Part shown: positions 1 through 10,795 of the stretch, one piece after another
Layout: the number at the start of each line of letters is the position of its first letter
How positions within the stretch are numbered: position 1 is the stretch's first letter
The notes under the pieces: generated by a model
The model's database searches: none
What the model was told of the DNA's origin: nothing
The model's input: only the letters and a program-made list of their open reading frames with translations
Made by a program: the position numbers and the translations under genes
Assembly (NCBI GenBank): GCA_018894105.1
Contig: CM032128.1
Span: forward strand, 12,257,001-12,321,000
Direction: 5' to 3'
Source of the DNA: Jacaranda mimosifolia
Taxonomy: Eukaryota; Streptophyta; Magnoliopsida; Lamiales; Bignoniaceae
DNA: 64,000 nucleotides

Positions 1-1147
1 ACTAGATCAATATTTTATGGAATTTGACCTATTACATAGATTTCTGCAGAGCAATCCCAGTTCAACTTTTCATACTGAAGAAATCCTAACCCAGACTTTT
101 ATGGTGGTAGTCCTAACCCAGTTCTTTAAGGTATTGAAGGACTAAATCTTAGTTTTTATAGGCTCAACTAAAAGCCTTGGTTCTTTAAGGTATAAAAGAA
201 CCTAACCTTGGTTTTTTGGGCTCAACCAAAAACCTAACCTTTTATGCAGATAGGTAGAACTTGTAATAAGTGTTTACTAGGAAATCAATTCCTTTACTAC
301 TCTTAACAACTCTTTTGTGGGATAAAGTTTAAACCTAACCTTAATGGATAATGCGTGACCTAAAAAAAATGCATCCTTAGGAAACGGATTCCTTCAACAC
401 CAAAATTTATAGATCAATCTTAACCCAAAATAATGTGTCCCTAGGAAATGAATTCCTTCAGCACTATAACTTTAAGGATAAGTCTTAACCTATCAAGATA
501 GACATGAAAAGGATAGAGGTTAAGCTTATACAAATCTTTTACACAATTGAAGCACAACTCCTAATCTAAAGAATAAAAGAAAAATGGATTTAGGCATGCT
601 AGACCTAAGAGATTTTGAGTGAAGCTTGAGAGATCTTGAATATGGGTGAATGCACAAGCTCACAAGTTTTTGTGGCATCTCTCTTCTTCATTTGAATGCC
701 ATCTTGGAGTATTTGTAGGCCAACTAGCCATTTGTAGACCTTACTCACAAGAAGGAGTCTTTCCAAACTTTCGTGTTTGGTTTAAGACAGTATTTATTTT
801 CATGTTTGACTTCCTGCAATTTCTATTTATATGTAAGTGAATTGTCTTCACTGTCTGTCTTCTATATAGCTATTCCAAACTTCAAATTCAAATTTGAAAA
901 ATTTAAATGTTGAGACTTTCATGTCAATTAGGCGGAAAAGTTAAATTATTTAGCCTTTGTCACAAATGAGCACCAACTCATTCACATCATCTAAAAACCA
1001 TTCCTTCCTTTATGCAGCTTTGAAATTAGATCAGATATAAGCTATTGTTTTGATCTCTTTATCCATCAATCATCACTTTAAGAAATCATTAGTATCAAAG
1101 GTTGGTTTCTTATCATAAAAACATATGAATAGACCAAAAGGCCAATA
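1..1147 (-). repeat. Probable 3' LTR of element 0 (left edge beyond window)
   Basis: This is AT-rich non-coding sequence left of a PPT-like purine stretch. The minus-strand sequence there begins TATTGGCC, close to the TGTTGG start of copia LTRs. It contains degenerate internal subrepeats near 278, 376 and 441 built on a TAGGAAAnnnATTCCTTCA core, and repeated phrases such as CCTAACC and GGCTCAAC near 110-240. The second LTR is not in the window, so the boundaries are not proven. Confidence 0.4.
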
Positions 1148-1165
1148 ATCTCACTTTTTTGATGA
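1148..1165 (-). promoter_or_regulatory. Possible polypurine tract of element 0
   Basis: The minus strand reads GTCATCAAAAAAGTGAGA immediately before the inferred LTR start. Element 3 has the equivalent context (GATGATCAAAAAGGGGGAGA type) beside its 3' LTR. This would prime plus-strand DNA synthesis. Confidence 0.35.
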
Positions 1166-2252
1166 CAACAAACAATCGAGTATTCCAAGAAGAATTTCAC
1201 CCAAGATAAACATAAATGAATACTTATAAAAGCCTTTGATAAACAATCCATGATCTTTTGCTAAATGAGAGATTTTTGCAAACTTTGCTCCTCTTTAATT
1301 TTATAACCAAATACCTAGATTCTTGGGATGCCTTTGAGAATTTGATCATATAACATATTTTCCATTTAAGAGCAGTAATCGATTCATAATCCGAGGAAGC
1401 ATAGCATGAATAATGCATGGTAGAAATATTAACTTACTGAAATTAAAGCACGAGCTTATGTAGATTTAAATTTACTTCAAAATTTCCAATGAACTCAATC
1501 ATAAATTACTCCATATCAAATGATTAGAACACAAGATATCTCAAAGAGAATGATTAGATTAATAATTTGTGTTTGGAGCATTTAGGATGAAAGGATTGCT
1601 GAAAAATGATATACTATATCCTGAAGACATAAATTATCATTAGAGTAATATATTAGAGCATATTGAAACCGGATCATAATATTACCAAGAATTTTGAAAG
1701 AAAAATTTCCAAAACATCACCATGCTAAGAGTGTTATTTTATCAAAATTTCCAAGATATTATCATAAGTACAAATACCATTATCCAGATTGTCAAAAATT
1801 ATGCTATCAAATTATGCAACCATTCTTCCCTTGTGGCGTACAAAGCACAAAACATCAAGGATCATGCTTAAACAATTAATAACATCGAGTATTTGCCATT
1901 TTCCCAGAAAGATGATGTTAAATTATCGAAAAAATGGTACACTTGCCATTCTCCCTCTTTGGCATCATCAAGAAAATGTCACAATTGAAAGAGATAGATA
2001 ACTCATTATGAACTCATAAGATAGTATTAACAATAAATCCTTAAACCAAAATAATAGTAATAATATCCGTCATAAAACCATCTTAATCATCCATCAGAAA
2101 GAAAATAAGAAGCATCCAGCAGAAAATAAAAATTATCCATATGGACCAGAAAATTAAATTACTTCGAAGAGCTTAGTAGAAAAGATGCCGTGTTTAATGA
2201 ATGTTGTGATGTAGTGCAATGCATGAGGCAGTTAGTGAGGCCATGGAATGGT
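1166..2252. other. Non-coding stretch of element 0 between PPT and envelope-like ORF
   Basis: No coding signal was seen; short open frames lack recognisable composition. The position corresponds to the 3' untranslated spacer of element 0. Confidence 0.3.
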
Positions 2253-3689
2253 TTAGGACTTAGACTTCTTTTTGAATAGGGTTCGAATGGAGTCAGCTTT
2301 GTTGTATAGAGCTTCAACGAGGGAAATAATTAGTTCAATCTTCTCATCAATTTTTTTCATCACCTCCTCCTTCTTCATCTCAAAGTTGATGTCCTCCTCA
2401 CTAGAATTTTCAGATCCAGCTTCCTCATTTTCTTCAGTCTCTATATCCTCATCCATACATTTTCTTTTCCCTGCCATCTTATGCTTGTATGTGACCGAAG
2501 AATCCTCCTTAAATGTGACTCGATCACTTTTCTTTTTCTAGTAGAATCCCATCTTCACACAAAACTAGTTATGGTGATCATGTGTTTCTACATTTCACTT
2601 ATAGACTCTTTTAACTTTTCAAGTAGTTCCACTTTGAATTCCTTGAATATTTTTGTAAGAGCATCCCATACGGCATCGCCTTAGCTTTTTTCACATTACA
2701 GTAAATGATGTTTTTGATGATGAGGTAACCTAATTTGATGTTAAAATTGCTTCAAGTCATATGCATCTAGTACACTATCATTAAGTTTATATCAGTGGTA
2801 TGGGTGAGTCCGGTGCGGCAAAGAATTATATCAGAAAAGAGTCAGTGAAGCATCTTATTCTAAATATTCCTGTCATTGTATGCTTGCGCACCAATAAACT
2901 TCTCAAAGCCCTTCCTTTTCACAACATTTTCTTCACAAAATCCTTATCAAAGTACCACTTTTTGCACCATTCTTTCATTTTAAATTATTTGTGTCCATTA
3001 TTTTCACAACTTAGAATCTTGCATAGTTTATGGATGGTGAACTTAATATGAGTTCCATTAATGTAAGACTCTACTATAGGGTTCTCTTTTTCTTTTTCAG
3101 GTGTCATATTCATGAAAAACTTAAGGATTAGTTTAGGATAAGTAAACTCTTTTAATTTCATATTAGAGTTCATACCAGCTTTTCTAATCATGTTAGACAA
3201 AGTTATATTAGAGATAAGAGAAAAATCTACTAACCTTCCATATTCAACCTTTTTTTCTTTGTATTCATTCTCATCTAGGTAGTCTTCTATCAGAAAATCT
3301 TTTGAAAATGGTTTTTATTCATCTTCTGAATCTTCGCTCCCTTCTTCCTCAAACATTTCTTTCCGCTTGGTATTTTCCTAACTCTCTTCACTAAAAGTTG
3401 ATCCTTTTTAACTTGTAGACTTTTGCGTTTCTCCTCGATTCTTACTCTCAAACTTTTTGGAACTATTTTTAGACTTAGATTTTCCTTTGATTTTAGAAGT
3501 TATTTATTTTCCTTTTCCTTTTAAGGAAGTTCCCTCGAACTTTTTTGGATGAACTACTTTTAGCAGCACTGGAGAGGGTTTTGGTTCCTCATTGATGTTC
3601 AAACCTTTGATGGGTGCAGATGGTGATGGTTGTCTAATAGGTGAGTGAATAACTTATTTAAGTATAACCTTTCTGTTAGTTCTTCCCAT
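2253..3689 (-). pseudogene. Decayed envelope-like third ORF of element 0
   Basis: The reading starts at an ATG near 3689 (MGRTNRKVILK) and runs left with several stops. It passes a Lys/Ser-rich part, an acidic part (KRKEMFEEEGSEDSEDE), then a block at 3200-2985 with FFMNMTPEKEKENPIVESY followed by INGTHIKFT. That spacing matches the FYANM...V-S-Y-V-G-I-F pattern of the plant transposon or envelope-like proteins carried downstream of pol in some copia elements. The acidic, Lys-rich tail at 2477-2253 ends in FKKKSKS. Family assignment is from pattern recognition only. The role of such ORFs is unknown, and this copy is clearly broken. Confidence 0.5.
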
Positions 3690-3984
3690 TGTTCAGAGAA
3701 TTTGAAGGTCAGGTTTCTTTTTTGGTTTAGAGAATGAAAGAGTAAGAGAGAGAATGTGTGTGAGATATGCAAATGAGATTAATGGAATATTATTAAATGA
3801 TTTTGAAATATTTGTACCAGTTAAAAGAGATTATATGCATAAGTAAATCCATTTAATCAGTAGGTAAAAGAGAGTAATGTTATTTTTTCCTTCATAATGT
3901 ACAGTTAAGGTCTGCCACCCAGATTACAGTTACCAAGGCACTCCAATTATGGTAGAAAATTTGAAATTTAAATTCAAACAAGCA
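3690..3984. other. Non-coding spacer of element 0 up to the element 1 insertion
   Basis: No ORF was seen. This corresponds to the pol to envelope-like ORF spacer. The five bases before element 1 (AAGCA, 3980-3984) do not match the five bases after it (CATTT, 17929-17933). Confidence 0.35.
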
Positions 3985-4714
3985 TATTGGAATAGTGCCC
4001 TGCAACCAATTAGATTGACATGTAAACTATTTCACTAGTGAGACAATCTTGATTGAATGATATTCATAATAAATGACCATCTTTATCTTATACTTATTTT
4101 ATTTCACTAGCATTTGGTTAAAGCCCTTAGATCACACATAACCACGGGACTTGGTCAGACACTGGGTGATGATCATAAAATAAGTCTTACACAGTCGTGA
4201 TCTTAAAATATTTCAAGTCATAGAATCTTACGAGACAGGACATCTAAGATTCGGATAGAGTTGCACTAAGATACATAAATTCAAGGAGTTGGAAGCAATC
4301 AATGTTAGACATGAGTGCATGTGAGTAGGTGCTTGTTAGAAAACAAGTTCACTGAAGGCCCGACCAGAGCATATTCATTTCGACCAATTAGTTAGGCTCC
4401 ATGGGTTTGAGGCTAGACATCGACCATGAAGATTGGGTACGATTCAATTAATAGAGATTAATTGAATGAGTTATTAGTTTAAAGGAGCTTAAACTAATGC
4501 GAATATTTCAATATTCAAAATATCACAATTCTTGTGAGCTCATATCCAATGAATGGGAGAACCTAATGGGTCACACACAAAATCCTAAAGGAAGTTTTAT
4601 TTGATAGAAGGAATTTTCTAAGAGTTAGAAAATTTGATATGACCATTTTTGTAGAGATAAATCGATTGGCTAATTTTTAGTCATTTTAGCTTGATTGATT
4701 TAATTGTTAAATTC

Positions 4715-4905
4715 ATCAAAATAATTTAAGGAGTTAAATTAGACCAAATAAATCAAGGAGTTAATTTAATTGGTGCCATATGACAATTAATTAGTCAAGT
4801 TAACTTAAGGAGTTGACATCTTCTAACTTAAAGAGTTAAGTTAAATGACTTAAGGAGTTAAGTCAAGACCAATTAATTAAATTAAAGAGTTAATTTAATT
4901 AAAGT
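4715..4905 (+). repeat. Iterated near-palindromic motif in LTR U3
   Basis: About six copies of a TTAA(G/A)GAGTTAA core lie in under 200 bp, each embedded in short inverted context such as GACTTAAGGAGTTAAGTC. The array recurs in the other LTRs of the family at about 16935-17120, 24955-25080 and 39325-39485. It lies upstream of the TATA box, so it is U3 sequence and could be regulatory or structural. Confidence 0.7.
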
Positions 4906-5115
4906 GTAGATTTCATTTTGGAGGAAAATTCAAATGAAGGAGTTCATTTGAGGTGCATTTAGAATTAATTTGGATGACATTTCATGAAATGAAATGAAGA
5001 TTCTAAATTAAATCCAAATGCAAGTGAAATTCACATTTCACATGCAAATAGCTTGCTTAGTTGGCACACCACCTCATGGAGGGTGTGATGCCAACTTTCA
5101 TCACACCTCCAACTC

Positions 5116-5123
5116 TATAAATA
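5116..5123 (+). promoter_or_regulatory. TATA box of element 1 5' LTR
   Basis: TATAAATA in the context CTCTATAAATAGAG, about 600 bp before the LTR end. The same box sits at 17338-17345 in the 3' LTR, as expected for the U3/R promoter. Confidence 0.65.
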
Positions 5124-5718
5124 GAGAAGGTGGCTGGCCACTTGAGAGATTTATGCTAAGATTCCATTTTTCCCTTCAAAAGTGTGATCCACACATGTAT
5201 GGAAGTTTCACACATCCCCACCTCCCTTTCCACAAATTCGGCCTTCTCTTTTCTTCTTCCTCTAGTGATCTAGCTGATTAGTGGAATATTGCAGCTTACC
5301 TTGGGGTGTGGATCATAACATTAGAGGCTTCACGATTGGGGAACTTTTCTCTTGAAGATCCACTATGGTACAGAAAGTTTGGAGGTTGTTTTGGAGGCCT
5401 TGTTGAATTTTGTTTTTGCTGAAATTTTTACTGGAGATCCTCAAAGGTGTTGAGGTGCTTTTGTTCAAATTTTGGCTCAACCGGAGGTACTTTTCTTGGG
5501 CAATTTTTGCTAGTTCTTTGGTATGCCAGGATTGATAGTTTTGAAGTGTTCACTCTTGTCATCCATATCTAACTTGAATTTCAGCGATCAAGGTATTTTT
5601 TTTGCAACCAAATCCATCTTAATGGCATGATTAGATCCTTGGATGAAGTTTAGTCAAGTTTTTATTTAGCTATTTTTGCTTTATAACTTGGATCCTTGTG
5701 CTAACTCTTTACTTCAAG

Positions 5719-5730
5719 TGGTATCGAAGC
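5719..5730 (+). promoter_or_regulatory. Primer binding site of element 1
   Basis: TGGTATCGAAGC begins two bases after the LTR. It differs at two positions from TGGTATCAGAGC, the initiator-Met tRNA complement used by most plant copia elements. Confidence 0.85.
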
Positions 5731-8700
5731 CTAATTCATACTTTAATTTGGATTTTTGTTTCATTGATTTATGTGATGAATTGATCTAGATCACCAAACA
5801 TTTGATCCAATTCATGGATTTGAGTGTTTGGTTGATGATGCATGTAACTCCTTTGATGATGAATTGAATTATGCTAATAGGTGTTTTAAGTGTTAATTCA
5901 TATGTTAGTATGTTTTTTATTCATGAAAGATAATGTTAAATATTGATTTAGCACTGGATGATGTTATATGTTGATATGGCATGTTTAATTTGTCCTTAAC
6001 GTGTTACTTGTCATTTTTGGATCCACTGGATTGGAGATAATTAGAGATTTTTGAAGAATGTTGATTCTTACTTGGACTTGATTTTTGAAGGATGTTTGAG
6101 CACTTGAATTTCCACTTTTAAAATGTGCTTTATATTTGGAAATTCGTCTAATATGTGTGATTTAGTGTCATGGAGGTGTCCATAATTTTTTGGTGCACGA
6201 AAGTTGGACAAATAATGCTTTAACTCGATCCTAACCTCAAAACAAGGCAGCTGCCGCACCTGGCCGGGCCCTGGGTGAGTAGCAGGCATGCGCCAGCCGC
6301 ACGACCAAGCAGCCTAGCTAGATCAGTAGCGCCTGGTTTGGAGTTGGATGAGTTTTGAGGCTATATTTGGTCTTATTTTGTGCTCAAAATTAAACTAAAT
6401 CATAATGCACAAGTGTTGTGAAAGTTCCCAAAATTATGTTTGACATTTTTTATTACCTTTAAAATTTTGTTCAAGTTAATCTTCAATTTGGAGCAAAAAT
6501 GAGATGCATAATTGTTATGCTTATTTTTGCTAGTTAATTAGTTGTTTATGAAATAAGCATTTAATTGTGGAATTGAATGTCAATTCTTATTTATTGTTCA
6601 TTTAATTGTTGAATAGATAATGAATGTGTTAACCCTTTGATGATTTTGAATTAGTTCTAGAGTTTTGATTATGACAATATTTGTTGCACGATTGATGTGA
6701 ATTATTCCTAGAAATCTGCTGGAACTTGCCTTATATTATCTGGAAATTATCATGTGCTATCTGGAACTTATCTTTCCCTATATTGATGTTGATAGCATAT
6801 TTTTATATTTGATTTAGCACATCATATCATTTATTTATGGAAGAAAAATCATGCTACTGATCTTGAATTTAAACATGTCCTCATCATAGCTAGATTCAAT
6901 AGATGTAATATATGGAATGATTGACTAATAACTTCTTTCCTTTTTCTATTATCTTCTTTCGAATTGATAACCTTTTAATACTATAAGGAAAGAGCATTTT
7001 TCTGCATGGATATATTAAATTACCTTCAAATAATTTGTAGAGAATTTATAAATTTCTCTGGAATCTACTTTCCATGAATAACTAGAGTCTGATATCTTTC
7101 ATAATTGGAAAGTCTATTCTTCTTGGCTTTAAATCTTGCATCTCTAGTTTATTAAATATATTTGTCTGATTTAGATGCCATAACTATTTAAAACTATTTT
7201 TCCTTTATTTATCTGATGGAATCTGTTATAATGTGCTGGAATTAACTTTCCTTATATAATATGATCACTTAAGGATTCTAGCTTAAAATTCATATCTTCA
7301 TTTAATAGGAGATAAGACTAGTTTTGTTGTATCATTAGTTGAGTCCGCAATTATGCTTTAATCATGACTGTAATGGCTTCTTGCCTGATGGGTTGTTTCC
7401 TTATTTGTATCCAATGGTCACTTACCAAACAGGAACTTATAGCTATTGGTAGTATATTTATAAAGGTGAATCACAAAGTCGAGAGAGAACTTTGTTAAAT
7501 GTCTTAAGGAGTTGTATGATATTCTCATACACGATTTGTGCTTAATTATTGCTAATTTCTTGCTCTACGTGTGTTTTTGTGGGATCTTATGGTGAAGAAA
7601 GTCAAGTGGAACTTGCTTTCGATGGACTGTAGGGAGATGAGGACAAGGAAGTTTGTATCTCGAAGGACGTAGTGGTGAAGAGGAACAGGAAACGTACCTG
7701 TTCTCAAGGGAGCTTGTGAAGAGAACAAATTGGCGCTTGGTTGCTCTAAGGACCTCTAGGTGAAGAAACCAATAGAGCAGTATGTCTAAAATCTTCTGCA
7801 GTATTCTTGGTTACAATCTGGAAGAAGAGACTAGAGCTTGTCATACGGAGTGACAGCAACTCGTGCATCAGTCCACAAAAGTTCTGCAAGTGAATCTAGC
7901 AAAAGTTCCCCCGGACCTGTTCACAAGTAGCTAGTTTTACAGTACTCTGGAATCTGCCTCATCCCGTCTAGAATTCCGACGTAACTCTTTACGAAAAGCT
8001 GGTTTTTCACACTGCTAGGGAATTTCTATTCCTTAACTTTCATTACTGTCAAATTACTATTATTAATTGTAAAACATTCTGATACTTTTATTAATTTGAC
8101 AGGTTTAAAATCCTAAGTGAAAGCTTAGGTAGATGATGTAGGCTTGTCGAACCTCTATGAATTTCAGTGTCTATTTACTTCTACTTTAACTGTTTTCTTA
8201 TCACTAGTTTGACTGGGATCTTAACTGATACTTATAAATTCCAGTCAGTAACTAAAATCATTTTTCTGCAAAAGATTTAAAACATTTTGAAAGGCCAAAA
8301 AGTATTTTGAGTTATAAACTTTTGCTGCATTAAAATCTCTTAAGCCTAATTTACCCCCTCTTAGGTATATAATCACTCACAGAATGAATGGGGATGAACA
8401 TGAGCCTTTAATATTGATTTTATTTATTTCAAGGTTTTGAAAAGGGTTGTATTAAATGGGGCTTGCATGCCTCTTAATTTTTATCTTGTAAATGCTAGGA
8501 GAGTAGAATAACTAGGAGTGAGAATTTCTTATCTCATGTAATTTTTGCAAGGAGACAAGAAGACCATTGGAGATATAAAGACCCATGAATATATCTGATA
8601 CATTTATATAATAGCTAGATTTAATCAACCCACTTAAAATCAACTAAGTAGTGCACCTATGGCTTTAAAGTGCACTGCTTGGTTAAGGCTCATGGTCATC

Positions 8701-9449
8701 CCACCCTAGGACCATGCTAGGCGCATTTACTTATTTATGCTTTTCATATCCTATTGATGTATGAGATGCATGGTTAGGATATGAAAACCTAAATAAGAAA
8801 ATAAAATTGATGAGATCTTTGCACACAAGAAAATCTCTCCATCTAAGTGCTTTCAAATATTAAGTCAAAATGGATACAAATTAAAAGCAGTTTTAATTAA
8901 TCATGTCTTCTACCAATAGTATGTGGCATGATGACGCTACCACATTTGTATGATGTCTCACGAGTTGTAGGTCACGCTTATGGTGGAAAGTTGTGATCAC
9001 ATACTTAGCATATTATGCACCTTTGATTTAACGCTTCCCATGCATTGTCTCACGAGTCGTGGAATGCCATGGTGTAGTTTTGAATCAAAGCTTGATTGGT
9101 AGGTCCAACTTAACACCTAGTGGTGTAGATGTCGCACGAGAAGTCGGTCTACATGAAAAGTAAGGCAAAATATATCAAGGGTTGTACAGAGATATAATTA
9201 GCAAAAGTTGCTTACCTTAAGATTGTTTGTGGATGTCTCATGATTTGTGGGTCCACTACAAGTCCTTAAGGTCTTGATTCTCACTAGAAAATGAGATTTC
9301 TTGAATTCCTTAAAGGAGTGAGTAATTTGATAAAATAGTGGGAGAAAAACATACTTGAAAGCCCATGAACATGTTTCTAATATCAATATTCAATCACATG
9401 CTTTTACTCTTCTTTCGCCTTGGTAGATTTTTGAAATCTTTAAATCAAA
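5731..9449 (+). other. Untranslated leader of element 1 (with solo LTR inserted)
   Basis: This long leader between PBS and gag has no sustained ORF. It aligns with the element 2 leader, for example the GAATGGGGATGAACATGAGCC block near 8385 against 29430. It contains repeated CTCACGAGTCGTGG-like phrases at about 8955-9260, also present at 30010-30310. The insertion at 6627-8381 is described separately. Confidence 0.6.
6622..8386. mobile_element. Solo LTR with 5-bp target duplication, inside element 1 leader
   Basis: The 1755-bp sequence at 6627-8381 starts TGTTAACCC and ends ATCACTCACA, giving TG...CA termini. It is flanked by GAATG at 6622-6626 and 8382-8386, and removing it restores collinearity with the element 2 leader. 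The 3' end has the TTTACCCCCTCTTAGG phrase typical of SIRE/Maximus-type copia LTRs (inference). No internal gag or pol was found, so a solo LTR left by LTR-LTR recombination is the simplest reading. Confidence 0.75.
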
Positions 9450-10320
9450 ATGGCTAAGAATCCACTCAATGTTATTTTGGAAACCACTAAACTCACTAGG
9501 CCTAACTTCCATGATTGGCTTAGAAACCTCAAAATTATTCTTGATTCCAATAGGAGGACATGCTTGTTTACTCAAAGTCCGCCAGACACCATTGGTGATG
9601 ATACCCGACAATGAGGCATGTGAAACGTTCACGAAGTGGGTAGATGATGATCTACAAACACGTTGCCTCATGTTGGCTTCTATGTTCAACGAGTTCCAAA
9701 TATCTCACGGGCATATGAAAGCTGCTCACGAGATTCACTTGCACCTACAAGAGTTGTATGGCGTGCAAACTAGACATGAAAGGTTCTCATTGTCTAAGGA
9801 GCTCTTTTGAACTAGAATGAATGAAGGCTCAAGTGTCCATGACCATGGCCTAAAAATGATCGATCTCATTGAGAAGCTTGGTCAGTTAGACGTAGTCATG
9901 GAAAATAAGCTTTATGTGGATTTCAACCTTCAATCATTGGCTAGCTTATTTGACTAATTCATTATGAACTTCAACATGATAAAGTAAGAAGTAACGATTA
10001 ATGAGTTGGTCAATATATTGGTGATCGCTAAGGTGACAATGAAGAAAGACAAGCCTCTTATGCTTGCTTCTTCCTCCAAGTCTAAGGGTTTTAGGGGTGC
10101 TACAAAGGGAGGTAAAAGAAAGAAGAGTTTTTCTTCTAAAGGAAAGCAACCCCCTAAAAAGTTTGAGTGGTCAAGAAAAAGAAAGATGTGAAAGCCAATG
10201 CTACTTGTCTCTATTGTAGCGAGAAAGGCCATTGGAAGAGAAATCGTAAGGAGTATCTTGTAACCCTTAGGAAGGGTGTGTACTTTATTGAAGTGCACTT
10301 AACGACAAATTCTTTCTCAT
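9450..10320 (+). pseudogene. Gag pseudogene of element 1
   Basis: It begins ATGGCTAAGAATCCA, giving MAKNPLNVILETTKLTRPNFHDWLRNLKIIL, a normal copia Gag N-terminus with the conserved N-F-DW motif. A frameshift near 9600 moves the reading to frame +1 (DNEACETFTKWVDDDLQ...HLHLQELYGVQTRHE), matching the UBN2-type Gag core. Further stops follow. A zinc knuckle at about 10200-10250 reads CLYCSEKGHWKRNRK, with the last Cys of CX2CX4HX4C lost. Gag would form the particle that packages element RNA, but this copy cannot encode it. Confidence 0.8.
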
Positions 10321-10735
10321 AGGTATTTGATACTGCGTGTGGTTCTCACATTTGTAATTCTTTACAAGGGATGGAAAGAAGAAGGAGTCTCAATGATGGG
10401 GATATGATCCTACGTCTAGGCAATGGAGCAAAAGTTGCAGCCATAGCCAAAGGCATTATCAAGATAGACTTGGGGAACTCCTACATTGTACTTGATCCTT
10501 GCTATTATGTACCCCATCTTGTTAAGAACATTATTTCTATTCCCGTTTTGGATAATGAAGAATGCGATTTTTCTATGTCTAATGGGAATTTGAAGGCATT
10601 AAAGGATGGTTCTTTAATTGCACAAGGTACATTAAACAATGGATTGTACATTTTGGATTCTCAACCATCATTATTGCACATTCAACAAAGCGAAATAAAA
10701 TTAGATAACCAAGAAATTGCCATCTTGTATGTAGT
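10321..10735 (+). pseudogene. Protease and gag-pre-integrase region of element 1
   Basis: FDTACGSHICNSLQG carries the copia protease active-site region (usual form DTGxGSHICNS), so the catalytic Asp-Thr is present but the following Gly is Ala. A long open stretch (MERRRSLNDGDMILRLGNGAKVAA...YYVPHLVKNIISI...GLYILD) is the usual protease to gag-pre-integrase linker. It leads into the ARLGHISKN block, where the foreign fragment is inserted. Confidence 0.8.
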
Positions 10736-10795
10736 ATGCAAGACTTGGACATATTTCCAAAAATATGATGAATAAGTTAGAAGCCCTCAAAGCAC
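10736..10795 (+). repeat. 60-bp direct repeat, left copy
   Basis: It encodes ARLGHISKNMMNKLEALKA of the gag-pre-integrase domain. The right copy is 13861-13920, with two mismatches seen. The two copies bracket the foreign copia fragment. Confidence 0.85.

Larger units (their letters stand above)
1..3984 (-). mobile_element. Element 0, left part: minus-strand copia retrotransposon with envelope-like ORF
   Basis: This looks like the 3' portion of an old minus-strand Ty1/copia element. Read on the minus strand it holds a decayed envelope-like ORF (3689-2253), a purine-rich stretch near 1165-1148, then LTR-like sequence running to the window edge. The matching pol part, RNase H back to integrase, appears on the same strand at 17929-19730, so element 1 (3985-17928) splits it. 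The order pol, envelope-like ORF, PPT, LTR is the same as in element 3. The link between the two halves is an inference from strand and order, because no clean target duplication of element 1 confirms it. Confidence 0.55.
3985..5716 (+). repeat. 5' LTR of element 1 (internally deleted)
   Basis: It starts TATTGGAATAGTGCCC (the family start is TGTTGGAATAGTGCCC) and ends ...CTTTACTTCA directly before the PBS region. Compared with the 3' LTR at 16087-17928, about 470 bp is missing near 4356: sequence jumps from GTTCACTGAAG to the CAGAGCATATTCATTTCG block. It contains the TTAAGGAGTTAA-type array and a TATA box. Confidence 0.85.

Noticed and set aside
646..840. 64-codon plus-strand frame
   Set aside because: It lies within LTR-like AT-rich sequence, with no family pattern.
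9469..9810. 113-codon frame as an independent gene
   Set aside because: Its second half is the frameshifted Gag core of element 1 and its first half is Gag read out of frame.
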